A DNA stretch of 64,000 bases from Psychrobacter lutiphocae DSM 21542. GTDB lineage: Bacteria; Pseudomonadota; Gammaproteobacteria; Pseudomonadales; Moraxellaceae. The position numbers and the translations under genes were made by a program. Positions 6,197 to 16,420 of the stretch are shown here, one piece after another. Within the stretch, counting starts at the first letter, position 1, and every line of letters begins with the position of its first letter. The notes beneath the pieces were generated by a model. That model was not told where the DNA came from. It did not search any database and worked only from the letters and a program-made list of their open reading frames with translations. The stretch lies in NCBI RefSeq assembly GCF_000382145.1, contig NZ_KB907624.1, forward strand, positions 63,752-127,751, given 5' to 3'.

Positions 6197-9058
6197 ATGC
6201 CATCTGCCAACCATACCGACCATTCGTTAACGCCACAAGCCCCTTCAATATCTTCCAGCCAGCTAACGACAGCACACATTGAAAAATTAAGAATCGCTAG
6301 CCCGTTTGCTTATCAAATCTGGGAAAATAAACAAAATATATGTCAGAGCTTTTTGACCAGTTATCCTTTAGGTGAGGGATTAACCCACCAACAAATTTGT
6401 GACTTAATTGATGATTATACTTTAGATGATGGCTTAGAAGGAGAGTTGAAGCGTGCTGATGAAGCAGGCGTGATGACAGGGCTGCGCCGGTTACGTGAAC
6501 TGTTAATGCTGCGCTGGATTTGGCAAGATGCACTGGGTATCATTAGTCTTGAACGGTTAACAAATGAGCTGTCGAACTTTGCTGATAACTGTATTATTTT
6601 TGCCAAAGACTATGTTTGGAAGCAAATGGTGGCTCGCTATGGACAGCCAACTTTTATCGATGCAAAAGGTCAGCGTCAGCTGGATGACATGGCAATTTAT
6701 GCAATGGGGAAGCTTGGCGCACAAGAGCTGAATTTGTCCAGTGATATAGATCTGATATTCGTACATCGTGCTCGTGGTGAGACGGATGGTGATAAAACCA
6801 ATGGCACCAAGTGTATCGATAACAAGCGATTTATGATTAAGCTGGGTCAAGGTATCATTAAGCTGTTAGATAGTAATACCGCTGAAGGCTTTGTGTTTCG
6901 AGTCGATATGCGTCTGCGTCCTTGGGGTGAGGGTAGTGATTTAGCCATCCATATTGCAGCGCTTGAGAAGTATTTTGCAGATCAAGGTCGTGCCTGGGAG
7001 CGTTTTGCTTGGTTAAAGGCACGTATTGTCAATGATATTGATGCCACTTTTAAAGAGCAGCTAGATCATATTACCAAGCCGTTTGTCTTTCGCTATTATG
7101 TTGATTATAGCGCCTTTGCTGCCTTGCGTGAGATGAAATCCTTGATTCAAAATCAAGTGGCACAAAGGGAGGATTTAGATAATGTTAAGTTGGGTGCAGG
7201 TGGCATCCGAGATATTGAATTTGTGGTGCAGGCTTTTCAGCTTATTTATGGTGGTCGGCACAGTCAGCTTGAAGTAAAGCCCTGTTTGCAGGCGATGAAA
7301 GTGCTGCATGATTTTGACTTCTTAGATGATCAGACCTATCAAAATCTGGAAGCCGCTTATCGCTTTTTGCGCCGTGTTGAGCATGGTATTCAAGCCATTC
7401 ATGATCAGCAAAGTCAAAGACTACCCAGTGACCCAGTTTGTCAGAAAAACTTGGCAACTACTTTAGGTTTTGAAAGCTGGGACGATTTTTTGAAGCGCCT
7501 GAATGAACACCGTCAAAATGTACACCTGCCGTTTGATAGGATGGTCACTGAGCGTCAAATTGCGACCAATACTAGCGTTGATACTGAAAATGAGCGTCAA
7601 AGTTTGACCAATATATTGACGGAAGAAAATAATCAAAAGCTTGCTCAGTTTTGGGATAGTAAGCTAGTACAAAACTTATCGCCAGAAGCAAAAAATCGCT
7701 TAGATACGGCGTATCCTGTGTTGGTGCATGCATTATTAGAGCATGAAAGCAAGCAAGGCATGGCCAATGTGGCGTTACCTAGATTGCTTAATTTATTAGA
7801 AGCTATTTGCCGCAGGTCAATCTATCTGGTAATGCTAGCAGAAAATCCCAATGCTACCGTAAACTTAATCCCTATGCTGTCTGCCAGTCCTTGGATCGCA
7901 GGAGAGTTGACCCGCTATCCAGTGCTATTGGATTCTTTTTTACAACAGCGTTACCGCCACTTACCAGATAAAGAGGAGCTTGCAGATATTTTAAGACAGC
8001 GCTTATTAAGGGTCGAGCCAAATGATGAAGAGACTCTGCTTAATGTGCTGCGCTTATTTAAAAACAATCAAGTATTGGCAGTGGCAGCTAGTGATGTCAT
8101 CGCTGAGCGCCCAATTATGAAAGTTTCTGACTCATTGACTTATATTGCAGAAGTGGTATTAGAGTTTACTTTAGAGCGTGCATTTAGTGAATTGGTCAAT
8201 CGTCATGGCTACCCAATTAACCAACAAGGAGAATCGGTGACCGAGTCGCATAACGGTTTTGCGATTATTGGTTATGGTAAACTTGGCGGTATTGAGATGT
8301 CTTATACTTCGGATTTGGACTTAGTCTTTATTCATCAAATTAATGAACAGGCTATGACCACAGGCGCACGGCCAGTCAGTGGAATGAAGTTTACCGCACG
8401 CTTGGCACAAAAGCTGATGACTTATCTTAATACTCAAACTCGTGATGGACGTGCCTATGAGATTGATATGCGCCTAAGACCGTCAGGCAATGCTGGGATG
8501 ATGGTTGTATCGAGCCGTTCGTTTGAGCGCTATCAATTAGAGAAAGCATGGGTATGGGAGCATCAAGCCTTGGTGCGCGCCCGTGCTATCTGTGGTGACA
8601 AACGAGTACAGCACACCTTTAATCAGATACGCAGTCAGGTGCTCACCCGTCATTGTGACATTAACGAGTTAAAACAAAAAGTCATTGAAATGCGTGACAA
8701 AATGAAAGACCATTTGGGCAGTGATCAACAAACGCAGCAACAAGGAAAGTTTCATTTAAAGCAGGATGCTGGCGGCATCGTTGATATCGAATTTATGGCA
8801 CAGTTTGGCGTATTGGCACATGCGCACCAATATCCAGAGCTTACGCAGTGGAGTGATAATGTGCGTATCTTTGAAAGCTTAGCAACTGCTGGGGTATGGG
8901 ATAAAGCAACATGCGAAGGATTGACCCAAGCCTATTTGGATTTGCGGGCAGCCATACACAAAATTGCCTTAGCCAATGAAGAGATTGTGGTTGATGCGGA
9001 GCCTTGGCAACAGACACGCGAATTTGTCATATCTAAATGGAATGAGATTGTTGTATAA
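6197..9058 (+). CDS. glnE: Bifunctional glutamine synthetase adenylyltransferase/deadenylase GlnE
   Basis: 953 residues from the ATG at 6197, which has AAGGAG 12 nt upstream; a GTG at 6167 would add ten residues. E. coli GlnE is 946. It adenylylates and deadenylylates glutamine synthetase in response to PII and glutamine. The two nucleotidyltransferase domains are both intact: the N-terminal one with GKLGAQELNLSSDIDLIF and the C-terminal one with GYGKLGGIEMSYTSDLDLVF. A helical regulatory region lies between them. Monocistronic in appearance, with ilvE 213 bp downstream. Confidence 0.96.
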   Translation: MPSANHTDHSLTPQAPSISSSQLTTAHIEKLRIASPFAYQIWENKQNICQSFLTSYPLGEGLTHQQICDLIDDYTLDDGLEGELKRADEAGVMTGLRRLRELLMLRWIWQDALGIISLERLTNELSNFADNCIIFAKDYVWKQMVARYGQPTFIDAKGQRQLDDMAIYAMGKLGAQELNLSSDIDLIFVHRARGETDGDKTNGTKCIDNKRFMIKLGQGIIKLLDSNTAEGFVFRVDMRLRPWGEGSDLAIHIAALEKYFADQGRAWERFAWLKARIVNDIDATFKEQLDHITKPFVFRYYVDYSAFAALREMKSLIQNQVAQREDLDNVKLGAGGIRDIEFVVQAFQLIYGGRHSQLEVKPCLQAMKVLHDFDFLDDQTYQNLEAAYRFLRRVEHGIQAIHDQQSQRLPSDPVCQKNLATTLGFESWDDFLKRLNEHRQNVHLPFDRMVTERQIATNTSVDTENERQSLTNILTEENNQKLAQFWDSKLVQNLSPEAKNRLDTAYPVLVHALLEHESKQGMANVALPRLLNLLEAICRRSIYLVMLAENPNATVNLIPMLSASPWIAGELTRYPVLLDSFLQQRYRHLPDKEELADILRQRLLRVEPNDEETLLNVLRLFKNNQVLAVAASDVIAERPIMKVSDSLTYIAEVVLEFTLERAFSELVNRHGYPINQQGESVTESHNGFAIIGYGKLGGIEMSYTSDLDLVFIHQINEQAMTTGARPVSGMKFTARLAQKLMTYLNTQTRDGRAYEIDMRLRPSGNAGMMVVSSRSFERYQLEKAWVWEHQALVRARAICGDKRVQHTFNQIRSQVLTRHCDINELKQKVIEMRDKMKDHLGSDQQTQQQGKFHLKQDAGGIVDIEFMAQFGVLAHAHQYPELTQWSDNVRIFESLATAGVWDKATCEGLTQAYLDLRAAIHKIALANEEIVVDAEPWQQTREFVISKWNEIVV

Positions 9059-9271
9059 TTTTTACCTGGCTTTTAGCAAACAAAAATTTGATAGTCAATT
9101 AAATAGGCAATGCTATACTGAATGTTCTACAAACTTGCTATCTATGAGTGCAGCAGTCCTTAAAATCAACGTCTTATGTGCTGTGTCTCACTAGGTAACA
9201 TCTTGGTTAACAACATTAAATGATCGGATAATGATCAAAAAAACGATAACTTCACACATGGAATAAATATT

Positions 9272-10204
9272 ATGAATATGGCAACAACTGAAGGTAAGCT
9301 TTGGCTCAATGGCACGATGATCGACCAGCCAGATGCTAAAGTTCACGTATTAACCCACAGTTTGCATTATGGTATGGCTGTATTCGAAGGGGTACGTGCG
9401 TATGAGACTGATGATGGTCGTACTGCCATCTTCCGTCTTGATGATCACACGGATCGCTTACTGGGTTCAGCTAAGATTTTCCAATTGAATGTGCCTTATG
9501 ACAAAGCCACTTTAGATCAGGCACAAAAAGATGTGGTTAAGCAAAACAACTTAGCTTCAGCGTATATCCGTCCGCTTATTTGGGTTGGTGCAGAAAAGCT
9601 GGGTCTGTCATCACGTGATAACAGTATCAATGCGATGGTTGCTGCTTGGCAGTGGGGGGCTTACTTAGGTGAAGATGGGATGCAAAAAGGTATCCGTGTC
9701 AAAACATCTTCATTTTCACACCATATGACGAATATCACTATGTGTAAAGCTAAAGCGGCTAGTAACTACCCTGTTTCTATTATGGCTAACCAAGAAGTCA
9801 CTCGTAACGGCTATGATGAAGCCATTTTGATGGATACTCAAGGTTATGTCTGCCAAGGCTCTGGTGAAAACCTATTTATGGTCAAAAATGGTGAGCTACA
9901 CACTCCAGATTTAGCAGGTGGTGCGCTTGACGGTATTACCCGTCGCACCATTATCCAGTTTGCAGAAGACTTAGGCATCAAAGTCATTGAGCGCCGTATT
10001 ACGCGTGATGAATTCTACTTAGCTGATGAAGTCTTTATGACTGGTACTGCTGCTGAAGTCACCCCAATTCGTGAATACGATGATCGTACCATTGGTAATG
10101 GCGGTCGTGGTGAGCTTACTGAAAAATTGCAGACCCTATACTTTGACGTGGTACATGGTCGTAACGAGCAGTACAAACATTGGTTAAGCTTTATTGACGA
10201 ATAG
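9272..10204 (+). CDS. ilvE: Branched-chain amino acid aminotransferase
   Basis: 310 residues, fold-type IV PLP aminotransferase (E. coli IlvE is 309). It performs the last step of Val, Leu and Ile synthesis and the first of their breakdown. Key parts: HSLHYGMAVFEGVRAY near the N-terminus, the probable PLP lysine K161 in CKAKAASNY, and QGSGENLF in the cofactor-binding loop. Start at the first ATG; a second ATG two codons on is also possible. It ends at a strong terminator, so it is a single-gene unit. Confidence 0.95.
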   Translation: MNMATTEGKLWLNGTMIDQPDAKVHVLTHSLHYGMAVFEGVRAYETDDGRTAIFRLDDHTDRLLGSAKIFQLNVPYDKATLDQAQKDVVKQNNLASAYIRPLIWVGAEKLGLSSRDNSINAMVAAWQWGAYLGEDGMQKGIRVKTSSFSHHMTNITMCKAKAASNYPVSIMANQEVTRNGYDEAILMDTQGYVCQGSGENLFMVKNGELHTPDLAGGALDGITRRTIIQFAEDLGIKVIERRITRDEFYLADEVFMTGTAAEVTPIREYDDRTIGNGGRGELTEKLQTLYFDVVHGRNEQYKHWLSFIDE

Positions 10205-10253
10205 ACAAGCAAAATAATATATATAAAATGTATGTATAAGTCAGGATAAAACG

Positions 10254-10284
10254 AAAAAAGCAAAGGTATGGCCTTTGCTTTTTT
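10254..10284. terminator. Terminator after ilvE
   Basis: 13-bp stem (AAAAAAGCAAAGG and complement, 10254-10266 and 10272-10284) with a 5-nt loop, followed by a T-tract. Confidence 0.88.
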
Positions 10285-10491
10285 ATTTGTATAGATTTCT
10301 GTCGAGTCCACAATATTAATAACAGTTTTTATCTATAAAAAAATATTTTTTATGTATAAAATAATAGGTTACTTTCATATACACTTTAAACATCTATTTT
10401 TAATGACTTAACTTTAACTATTTAACTTTAAGCAACTATTTAACTTTAAACACTAAACACTAAACAGCAAACACAAAAAAGATTATAGATT

Positions 10492-11550
10492 ATGAAAATA
10501 TTAGTGACCGGCGGTGCAGGCTTTATAGGCTCTGCTGTGGTGCGCCATATTATCAATAACACTCAAGATGAGGTGCTTAACATTGATAAATTGACCTATG
10601 CAGGCAATTTAGAGTCCTTGCTATCGATAGCGGACAATCCCAGATACAGCTTCCAACAAATCGATATTTGTGACAGACAAGCCGTTGAACAAGCCTTTGC
10701 CAGCTTTCAACCAGACGTTATCATGCATTTGGCTGCTGAGTCGCATGTGGATCGTTCTATTGATGGCCCTGCTGAGTTTATTCATACCAATATAGTCGGC
10801 ACTTACACCTTATTAGAGGTAGCACGTCAATACTGGAAAGGACTTGAAGCTGACAAAAAAGCAGGCTTTAAATTCCACCATGTGTCTACCGATGAAGTCT
10901 ATGGTGACTTAGAGCACACAACAGATTTATTCACTGAAACCACACCTTACGCACCAAGCTCGCCATATTCAGCGTCCAAAGCCAGCTCAGATCATTTAGT
11001 CCGAGCTTGGCATCGCACTTATGGCTTGCCAGTGTTAATTACCAATTGCTCGAATAATTACGGGCCCTATCATTTTCCAGAAAAGCTGATTCCTTTGGTT
11101 ATCTTAAATGCCTTGGAAGGTAAGCCGCTGCCAGTATATGGTGAAGGTACTCAAATTCGTGATTGGCTGTATGTGGAAGATCATGCAAGAGCGCTTTATA
11201 AAGTAATTACTGAGGGTAAATGTGGTGAAACGTACAATATTGGCGGTCACAACGAGAAGCAAAATATTGAGGTGGTAAAAACCATCTGTCAAATACTCGA
11301 TGCGCTGCAACCTCAAGCCAACGGTCAGCCTTATGAGTCGTTGATTACCTTCGTTAAAGACCGCCCGGGTCACGATTTACGCTATGCGATTGATGCCTCG
11401 AAGATACAGCAAGAGCTTGGCTGGACGCCAGAAGAGACTTTTGCAACTGGTATCCGTAAAACAGTACAATGGTATCTAGATAATTTAACCTGGTGTCGCC
11501 GTGTCCAAGATGGCAGTTATCAACGTGAGAGATTGGGAGTGCAACCATAA
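10492..11550 (+). CDS. rfbB: dTDP-glucose 4,6-dehydratase
   Basis: 352 residues, extended short-chain dehydrogenase. It converts dTDP-glucose to dTDP-4-keto-6-deoxyglucose. It has the NAD-binding GGAGFIGS at residues 7-14, STDEVYGDL and the catalytic YSASKAS. The stop codon overlaps the start of the next gene (TAATG), so translation is probably coupled. This is the first gene of the sugar-nucleotide operon. rmlC and rmlD are absent, so rhamnose is not the product. Confidence 0.96.
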   Translation: MKILVTGGAGFIGSAVVRHIINNTQDEVLNIDKLTYAGNLESLLSIADNPRYSFQQIDICDRQAVEQAFASFQPDVIMHLAAESHVDRSIDGPAEFIHTNIVGTYTLLEVARQYWKGLEADKKAGFKFHHVSTDEVYGDLEHTTDLFTETTPYAPSSPYSASKASSDHLVRAWHRTYGLPVLITNCSNNYGPYHFPEKLIPLVILNALEGKPLPVYGEGTQIRDWLYVEDHARALYKVITEGKCGETYNIGGHNEKQNIEVVKTICQILDALQPQANGQPYESLITFVKDRPGHDLRYAIDASKIQQELGWTPEETFATGIRKTVQWYLDNLTWCRRVQDGSYQRERLGVQP

Positions 11551-12440
11551 TGAGTATAAAAATGAATACTAAAGGCATTATTCTTGCGGGTGGGTCAGGC
11601 ACTCGTTTATATCCAATTACTAAGGGTGTTTCTAAGCAGCTTTTGCCCATTTATGATAAGCCGATGATTTATTATCCTCTGTCCGTATTAATGTTGTCGG
11701 GTATCCAAGATATTCTCGTCATTAGTACTCCAGAAGATATCGATGGCTTTAAGCGTCTATTAGGTGATGGTAATCAGCTTGGCGTGCATATCTCTTATGC
11801 GGTTCAGCCAAGCCCAGATGGATTGGCACAAGCCTTTGTTATCGGTGAAGATTTTATTGGTGATAGCAACGTATGCTTGGTGCTGGGTGACAATATTTTT
11901 TACGGTCAAGGCTTTACGCCCATGTTAAAAGGTGCGGCAGCACGTCGTAGTGGTGCCACTGTGTTTGGCTATCAGGTCAAAGACCCTGAGCGCTTTGGTG
12001 TGGTTGAGTTTGATGACAATCAACGAGCTATCTCATTAGAAGAAAAGCCGACTCACCCCAAATCAAACTTTGCGGTGACTGGTCTTTATTTCTATGATAA
12101 CGATGTGGTTGAGATGGCAAAGCAGGTACAACCTTCAGAGCGGGGGGAGCTTGAGATTACCAGTATTAATCAGATGTATTTGCAGCGTGGTGATTTAAAT
12201 GTTGAGCTACTCGGTCGAGGTTTTGCTTGGTTAGACACGGGTACTCATGAAAGCTTACTGGAAGCAGGTATGTTTGTAGAAACTATTGAAAAGCGACAAG
12301 GTTATAAGGTTGCTTGCTTAGAGGAAATTGCTTATAACAATGGTTGGTTAACCAAAGAGCAGGTACTTGAGCAAGGACAAAAGCTAAATAAAAATAGCTA
12401 TGGTCAATATCTATTAGCACTTGCGGAAGGTAAGTTATGA
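11550..12440 (+). CDS. rfbA: Glucose-1-phosphate thymidylyltransferase
   Basis: 296 residues. It activates glucose-1-phosphate with dTTP to dTDP-glucose. The N-terminal [16 protein letters not shown] is the nucleotide-binding signature, and [17 protein letters not shown] carries the sugar-binding region. Start at 11550 overlaps the rfbB stop by 1 bp; a second ATG four codons in is an alternative. It overlaps the next gene by 4 bp (ATGA). Confidence 0.96.
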   Translation: MSIKMNTKGIILAGGSGTRLYPITKGVSKQLLPIYDKPMIYYPLSVLMLSGIQDILVISTPEDIDGFKRLLGDGNQLGVHISYAVQPSPDGLAQAFVIGEDFIGDSNVCLVLGDNIFYGQGFTPMLKGAAARRSGATVFGYQVKDPERFGVVEFDDNQRAISLEEKPTHPKSNFAVTGLYFYDNDVVEMAKQVQPSERGELEITSINQMYLQRGDLNVELLGRGFAWLDTGTHESLLEAGMFVETIEKRQGYKVACLEEIAYNNGWLTKEQVLEQGQKLNKNSYGQYLLALAEGKL

Positions 12441-12850
12441 GCTTGATTAAGTTAATAGACCTGCCTGTTTTGGGCGATGATAGAGGCTCTTTGATCGCTA
12501 TTGAGGCACTAGATACCATTCCGTTTGAAGTCAAGCGAGTGTATTATATTTTTGATACTAAGGTTGGCGTCTCACGTGGCTTTCATGCGCATCATCAGTT
12601 GCAGCAGCTTGCCGTCTGTGTGTCTGGCAAATGCCGTATGGTGTTAGATGACGGTCATACCAAAGAAGAGGTTTGGCTAGACTCACCGAGTAAGGGCTTG
12701 TTAATTGGTGATATGGTCTGGCGTGAAATGCATGACTTTAGTGACGATTGTGTATTGTTGGTATTGGCCAGTGAGCACTATGATGAAGCAGATTATATTC
12801 GTGATTATGATGAGTTTTTAACGCTAAAAGGTGATCAGCATGCAATTTGA
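12437..12850 (+). CDS. dTDP-4-keto-6-deoxyhexose 3,4-ketoisomerase (FdtA/QdtA type)
   Basis: 137 residues, a small cupin of the FdtA/WxcM family. It shifts the keto group of the RfbB product from C4 to C3, making the substrate for 3-amination. The cupin histidines are in [15 protein letters not shown], followed by [11 protein letters not shown]. FdtA gives the galacto and QdtA the gluco product, and the sequence alone does not let me choose. It overlaps the neighbouring genes on both sides, consistent with a compact operon. Confidence 0.85.
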   Translation: MSLIKLIDLPVLGDDRGSLIAIEALDTIPFEVKRVYYIFDTKVGVSRGFHAHHQLQQLAVCVSGKCRMVLDDGHTKEEVWLDSPSKGLLIGDMVWREMHDFSDDCVLLVLASEHYDEADYIRDYDEFLTLKGDQHAI

Positions 12851-13376
12851 TTTGACTGCAAAGACGATATATTTAAGGCTATTAACAGAAGATGATGCTG
12901 AGTTTGTTTGTCAGCTTAGAGGTGATGATAAGCTCAATACCTTTATTTCTAAAACGGATGTGGATATAGAAGTACAAAGGCAGTGGATTAAAAATTATAA
13001 ATCTCGTGAACAAAATAAGAAAGAGTATTACTTTATTATTTGCCGAGTCGATGATAATCGCCCTGTTGGAACAGTTCGTTTGTATGACTTTAAAGAGGAA
13101 CCTAAATCATTTTGTTGGGGCAGTTGGATTTTAAATAATAATAAAACCAAATATGCAGCAGTGGAAAGTGCATTATTAGTTTATGAAATGGGTTTTGATA
13201 AGTTGGGCTTTGATCAAAGCCATTTTGATGTGATGAAAGGCAACCAAAGTGTGCATGATTTTCATTTACGTATGGGTGCTCAGCAAGTATCTGAAGATGA
13301 ACAAAACATCTATTATGTTTTCCCTAAACAAAGATATGAGATCAATAAAGAAAAATACGCTAAATTTTTAAATTAA
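12840..13376 (+). CDS. GNAT-family N-acyltransferase of the amino-sugar operon
   Basis: 178 residues from the ATG at 12840, which has AAAAGGTG 6 nt upstream; a GTG three codons earlier is possible. It has a RimJ/RimL-type GNAT layout: YLRLLTEDDAEFVCQLR at the N-terminus, VGTVRLYDF on the central strand and KGNQSVHDFHLRMGAQ near the C-terminus. In this context it most likely acylates the 3-amino group of the sugar. The characterised FdtC/QdtC enzymes are of another fold (left-handed beta-helix), so this would be a non-homologous replacement. It overlaps the isomerase gene by 11 bp. Confidence 0.75.
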   Translation: MQFDLTAKTIYLRLLTEDDAEFVCQLRGDDKLNTFISKTDVDIEVQRQWIKNYKSREQNKKEYYFIICRVDDNRPVGTVRLYDFKEEPKSFCWGSWILNNNKTKYAAVESALLVYEMGFDKLGFDQSHFDVMKGNQSVHDFHLRMGAQQVSEDEQNIYYVFPKQRYEINKEKYAKFLN

Positions 13377-13446
13377 ATAAAAAGAATACAGAGCAGACCA
13401 GATTAGTAAAAATTAAAGATAAAACCCCCAAGGTTTAGGATAAATT

Positions 13447-13851
13447 ATGTTATCTATTTCGCAGTTTCAAGTCGGTATGACAGCAGAAGTTAAGCGCAGC
13501 TTTAGTAGTGACGATGTGATTAAGTTTGCGGAAGTGTCAGGAGATGCCAATCCCATTCATTTAGATGATGATTATGCTAAGCAAACGATGTTTGGTGCAA
13601 GAATTGTGCATGGCGCATTGGCTTCAAGCCTCTTTTCTACCTTGTTTGCAAACAAACTGCCAGGACCTGGGTGTATTTATTTGAAGGCTGAGCATAAGTA
13701 TTTACGACCGATATACCTCAATGAGGATATTACTTTCGTTGTAAAGTTGGTTGAGATTATTGAAGAAAAGCAACGGTTAATATTTGAAACGGTAGCACTA
13801 AATAAAGATAAAAAGTGCATTGTTGGCAGTGCTGAAATTTACATTCCATAG
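13447..13851 (+). CDS. MaoC-like (R)-specific enoyl-CoA hydratase
   Basis: 134 residues, single hot-dog domain like PhaJ. The hydratase motif is intact: D33 and H38 in GDANPIHLDDDYA, followed by GARIVHG. The family hydrates trans-2-enoyl-CoA to (R)-3-hydroxyacyl-CoA. It lies between an acyltransferase and an aminotransferase in a dTDP-sugar operon, 70 bp after the first and 49 bp before the second. That suggests it supplies a (R)-3-hydroxyacyl group, for example 3-hydroxybutyryl, to decorate the amino sugar. The functional link is an inference from context. Confidence 0.82.
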   Translation: MLSISQFQVGMTAEVKRSFSSDDVIKFAEVSGDANPIHLDDDYAKQTMFGARIVHGALASSLFSTLFANKLPGPGCIYLKAEHKYLRPIYLNEDITFVVKLVEIIEEKQRLIFETVALNKDKKCIVGSAEIYIP

Positions 13852-13900
13852 GCATTCTTTAAGCATCCCTTAGTTAGGTATTAGGTATTAGGTATATAAA

Positions 13901-15001
13901 ATGATTCCTTTTTTAGATTTAAAAGCAGTAAACAAGCAGTATAGAGACGCGCTTATTGAAGCGGCCACCCGTGTCATTGATTCAGGTTGGTATATCACTG
14001 GCAGCGAGCTTGAAACCTTTGAACAAAACTTTGCTCAATATTGTGGCGTTAAGCACTGCATAGGCGTTGCCAATGGCTTAGAAGCACTGACGCTGACTTT
14101 AAAAGCTTGGATGCTGTTAGGCAAACTACAACAAGGTGATGAAGTGATTGTCCCTGCCAACACTTATATTGCCAGCATCTTGGCCATTAGTAGCAATCAT
14201 TTAACCCCTGTTTTGGTTGAGCCAGATCCTGTCACTTATAATTTGTGTCCAACAAATACGCAAGCAGCCATAACTGATAAAACAAAAGCCATTTTGCCCG
14301 TACATCTGTATGGACAGCTGGCGGATATGACTCAGATTATGGAGATTGCTAAGCAGCACGATTTATTGGTATTAGAAGATGCCGCCCAAGCACATGGTGC
14401 CAGTATTGACGGCGTTAGAGCAGGTAGCCTAGGTGACGCCGCAGGCTTTAGCTTTTATCCAGGCAAAAACCTAGGGGCATTGGGTGATGCGGGTGCAGTG
14501 ACTACCAATGACAATGAGTTGGCTGAGACTTTGCGTGCGTTGCGCAACTATGGATCCCATGAGAAATATAAAAATATTTTTCAGGGTACCAATAGCCGCT
14601 TAGATGAAATACAAGCTGCCATGCTCAGTGTGAAATTGGATCATCTGGACGATGAAATAGCACAAAGACGCCAAATAGCCAAGGCTTATCTGGAAGGCAT
14701 TAATAATCCTGCGCTAACTTTGCCAGAAGCTTATGGTGAGTCGCATGTTTGGCATTTGTTTGTGGTTCGCTGTGAGAAACGTGATAAGTTGCAGCAGTAT
14801 TTGGCAGATAACGGGGTGCAAACTTTGATTCATTATCCAATTGCGCCGCACAAACAACAGGCCTATGCCGAATGGAATGATTTAAGCTATCCCGTTACTG
14901 AGTCTATTCATCAGCAGGTATTAAGTTTGCCAATGAGTCCTGTACTTGATATGAGCGATGTTAAGAAGGTGATTGAGCTGTGTAATGCGTATCAACCGTA
15001 A
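13901..15001 (+). CDS. Sugar-nucleotide 3-aminotransferase, DegT/DnrJ/EryC1/StrS family (FdtB/QdtB type)
   Basis: 366 residues, PLP-dependent. It should transfer an amino group to C3 of the dTDP-3-keto-6-deoxyhexose. The PLP lysine is K189 in [24 protein letters not shown] carries the PLP-binding aspartate. The start follows iterated TTAGGTA, which supplies the ribosome site. With rfbB, rfbA and the ketoisomerase this completes a route to dTDP-Fuc3N or dTDP-Qui3N. Confidence 0.92.
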   Translation: MIPFLDLKAVNKQYRDALIEAATRVIDSGWYITGSELETFEQNFAQYCGVKHCIGVANGLEALTLTLKAWMLLGKLQQGDEVIVPANTYIASILAISSNHLTPVLVEPDPVTYNLCPTNTQAAITDKTKAILPVHLYGQLADMTQIMEIAKQHDLLVLEDAAQAHGASIDGVRAGSLGDAAGFSFYPGKNLGALGDAGAVTTNDNELAETLRALRNYGSHEKYKNIFQGTNSRLDEIQAAMLSVKLDHLDDEIAQRRQIAKAYLEGINNPALTLPEAYGESHVWHLFVVRCEKRDKLQQYLADNGVQTLIHYPIAPHKQQAYAEWNDLSYPVTESIHQQVLSLPMSPVLDMSDVKKVIELCNAYQP

Positions 15002-15053
15002 TAGTTTATTTTTGAATAAGCAGGTGAATGGGTTTCAATAAAAGGGACACATA

Positions 15054-16310
15054 GTGAAAGATAGGTTTGAGCTTGGTAGGCAACTTATATCCAATCAGCT
15101 AAAAGCAGTTAAATTTAAGCTAAAATATAAAAGGTTGCAAAAAAAGTCATTGGCGGATTTGCAGACCTTTACTATTTTGGAAGAGTGTGGACTTGAGAAT
15201 GTATCAACCAGTCCAAAATATAATAATGCTTGTAATCAGCAGCTGACATACCCAGAAGTTGCTATAAAGCTGTATCAATTAAAAGATGTTTATTGCAATA
15301 TTGAGGGTGCTAATTTTGTCACTGAAGATTTAAAGTATGTTTTTATAGAAGAGTTCCCCTATATATCTTGTGAAGATGCAAACTATAAAGCAGGGTTAGT
15401 AGTGCGGCATGATACACAGTTTGCATATATTAAAAATATTAAAAAATCGCAAGTTAGGAGATTTGATTCAGTTTTTTTCTTAGGTGGTAATGGGTCATTT
15501 AATTTTTATCATTGGATGATAGAGTTAGTGCCTAAGTTATTATTGATAACTAACGAAATGTTACAGGAAAAGGGTATAGATACGATTGTAGTTCATAAGT
15601 GTGTGCAAAAAATTGATAATTATCAATGGTTATTAACCCAGTGTAGTAAACACCTTCCATCAGCAAAGATAGTTTATGTTGATGCAAATGATATACTTTT
15701 TGCTGAAAACTTGTTGTTTATAAATACCTTTAATCAAACTCTTTATCATCAGCGAAAAGGAGTAGATGGCTATCAAACAACAACAATTTTTAATTGTAGC
15801 AATATAGATGCTTATCGACAGTTACTCAAGTGTGCAGCAGATAAGCTAACCACGACACCAGTTACAGGCAATATAGGTAATAGTCTTAATCAGCTAGATA
15901 TAAAGTATAATAAGATCTTTGTTTTACGTAATGAAGACTCAGTTAGTCGCTACAATAATAGACGTTATAATCAACAAGAAGTATTTAGTTTTTTTAAAAA
16001 AGAAGGTTTTATTGGTGTCTATCCAGATCAGCTTAGCCTAAGTGAGCAGATTCAGCTGTTTCAAAATGCAGACTTTATCGTTGGCCCAACAGGGGCGTCT
16101 TGGTCAAATTTAATATTTGCCAGTAAAGGTATGAAAGCGATCAGTTGGTTGCCCAGTCAATTACAATACTTTGATACCTATTGTTCTTTAGCTAATTTGT
16201 TAGGCGTTGATATGCGCTTTTTGCAGTACAAAACCGAAAATGAAGATATACATTCTGCTTATCAGTTAGATTTAAATGAAGTCATAGAACTATATAAACA
16301 GATGAAATAG
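15054..16310 (+). CDS. Glycosyltransferase family 61-like protein
   Basis: 418 residues. The C-terminal half has the DUF563/GT61 marks: NFYHWMIELVPKLLL in the centre and VGPTGASWSNLIFASKG near the end, the latter replacing the usual VGxHGAGLTN. The first 40 residues are strongly basic. The start is GTG with AAAGGGA 7 nt upstream. It is the first of two plus-strand transferases following the amino-sugar genes and may add that sugar to a surface glycan. Acceptor and linkage are unknown. Confidence 0.78.
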   Translation: MKDRFELGRQLISNQLKAVKFKLKYKRLQKKSLADLQTFTILEECGLENVSTSPKYNNACNQQLTYPEVAIKLYQLKDVYCNIEGANFVTEDLKYVFIEEFPYISCEDANYKAGLVVRHDTQFAYIKNIKKSQVRRFDSVFFLGGNGSFNFYHWMIELVPKLLLITNEMLQEKGIDTIVVHKCVQKIDNYQWLLTQCSKHLPSAKIVYVDANDILFAENLLFINTFNQTLYHQRKGVDGYQTTTIFNCSNIDAYRQLLKCAADKLTTTPVTGNIGNSLNQLDIKYNKIFVLRNEDSVSRYNNRRYNQQEVFSFFKKEGFIGVYPDQLSLSEQIQLFQNADFIVGPTGASWSNLIFASKGMKAISWLPSQLQYFDTYCSLANLLGVDMRFLQYKTENEDIHSAYQLDLNEVIELYKQMK

Positions 16311-16420
16311 TTAAGCTGGATAAGAGACGTAATTTTGACTTTTTTTAAGCTTAAGACAGCTGTGGTATTTGCATAATAATAAATATATAAACGTTAACGG
16401 TATTAAACTTAGGTAGTAAT

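Noticed and set aside
8976-9194. Frame overlapping the glnE 3' end
   Set aside because: Out of frame with glnE and without recognisable domain or ribosome site.
10492-12440. rfbB-rfbA as the start of a dTDP-rhamnose operon
   Set aside because: rfbC and rfbD are absent, and the next genes are a 3,4-ketoisomerase and a 3-aminotransferase, which point to a 3-amino sugar.
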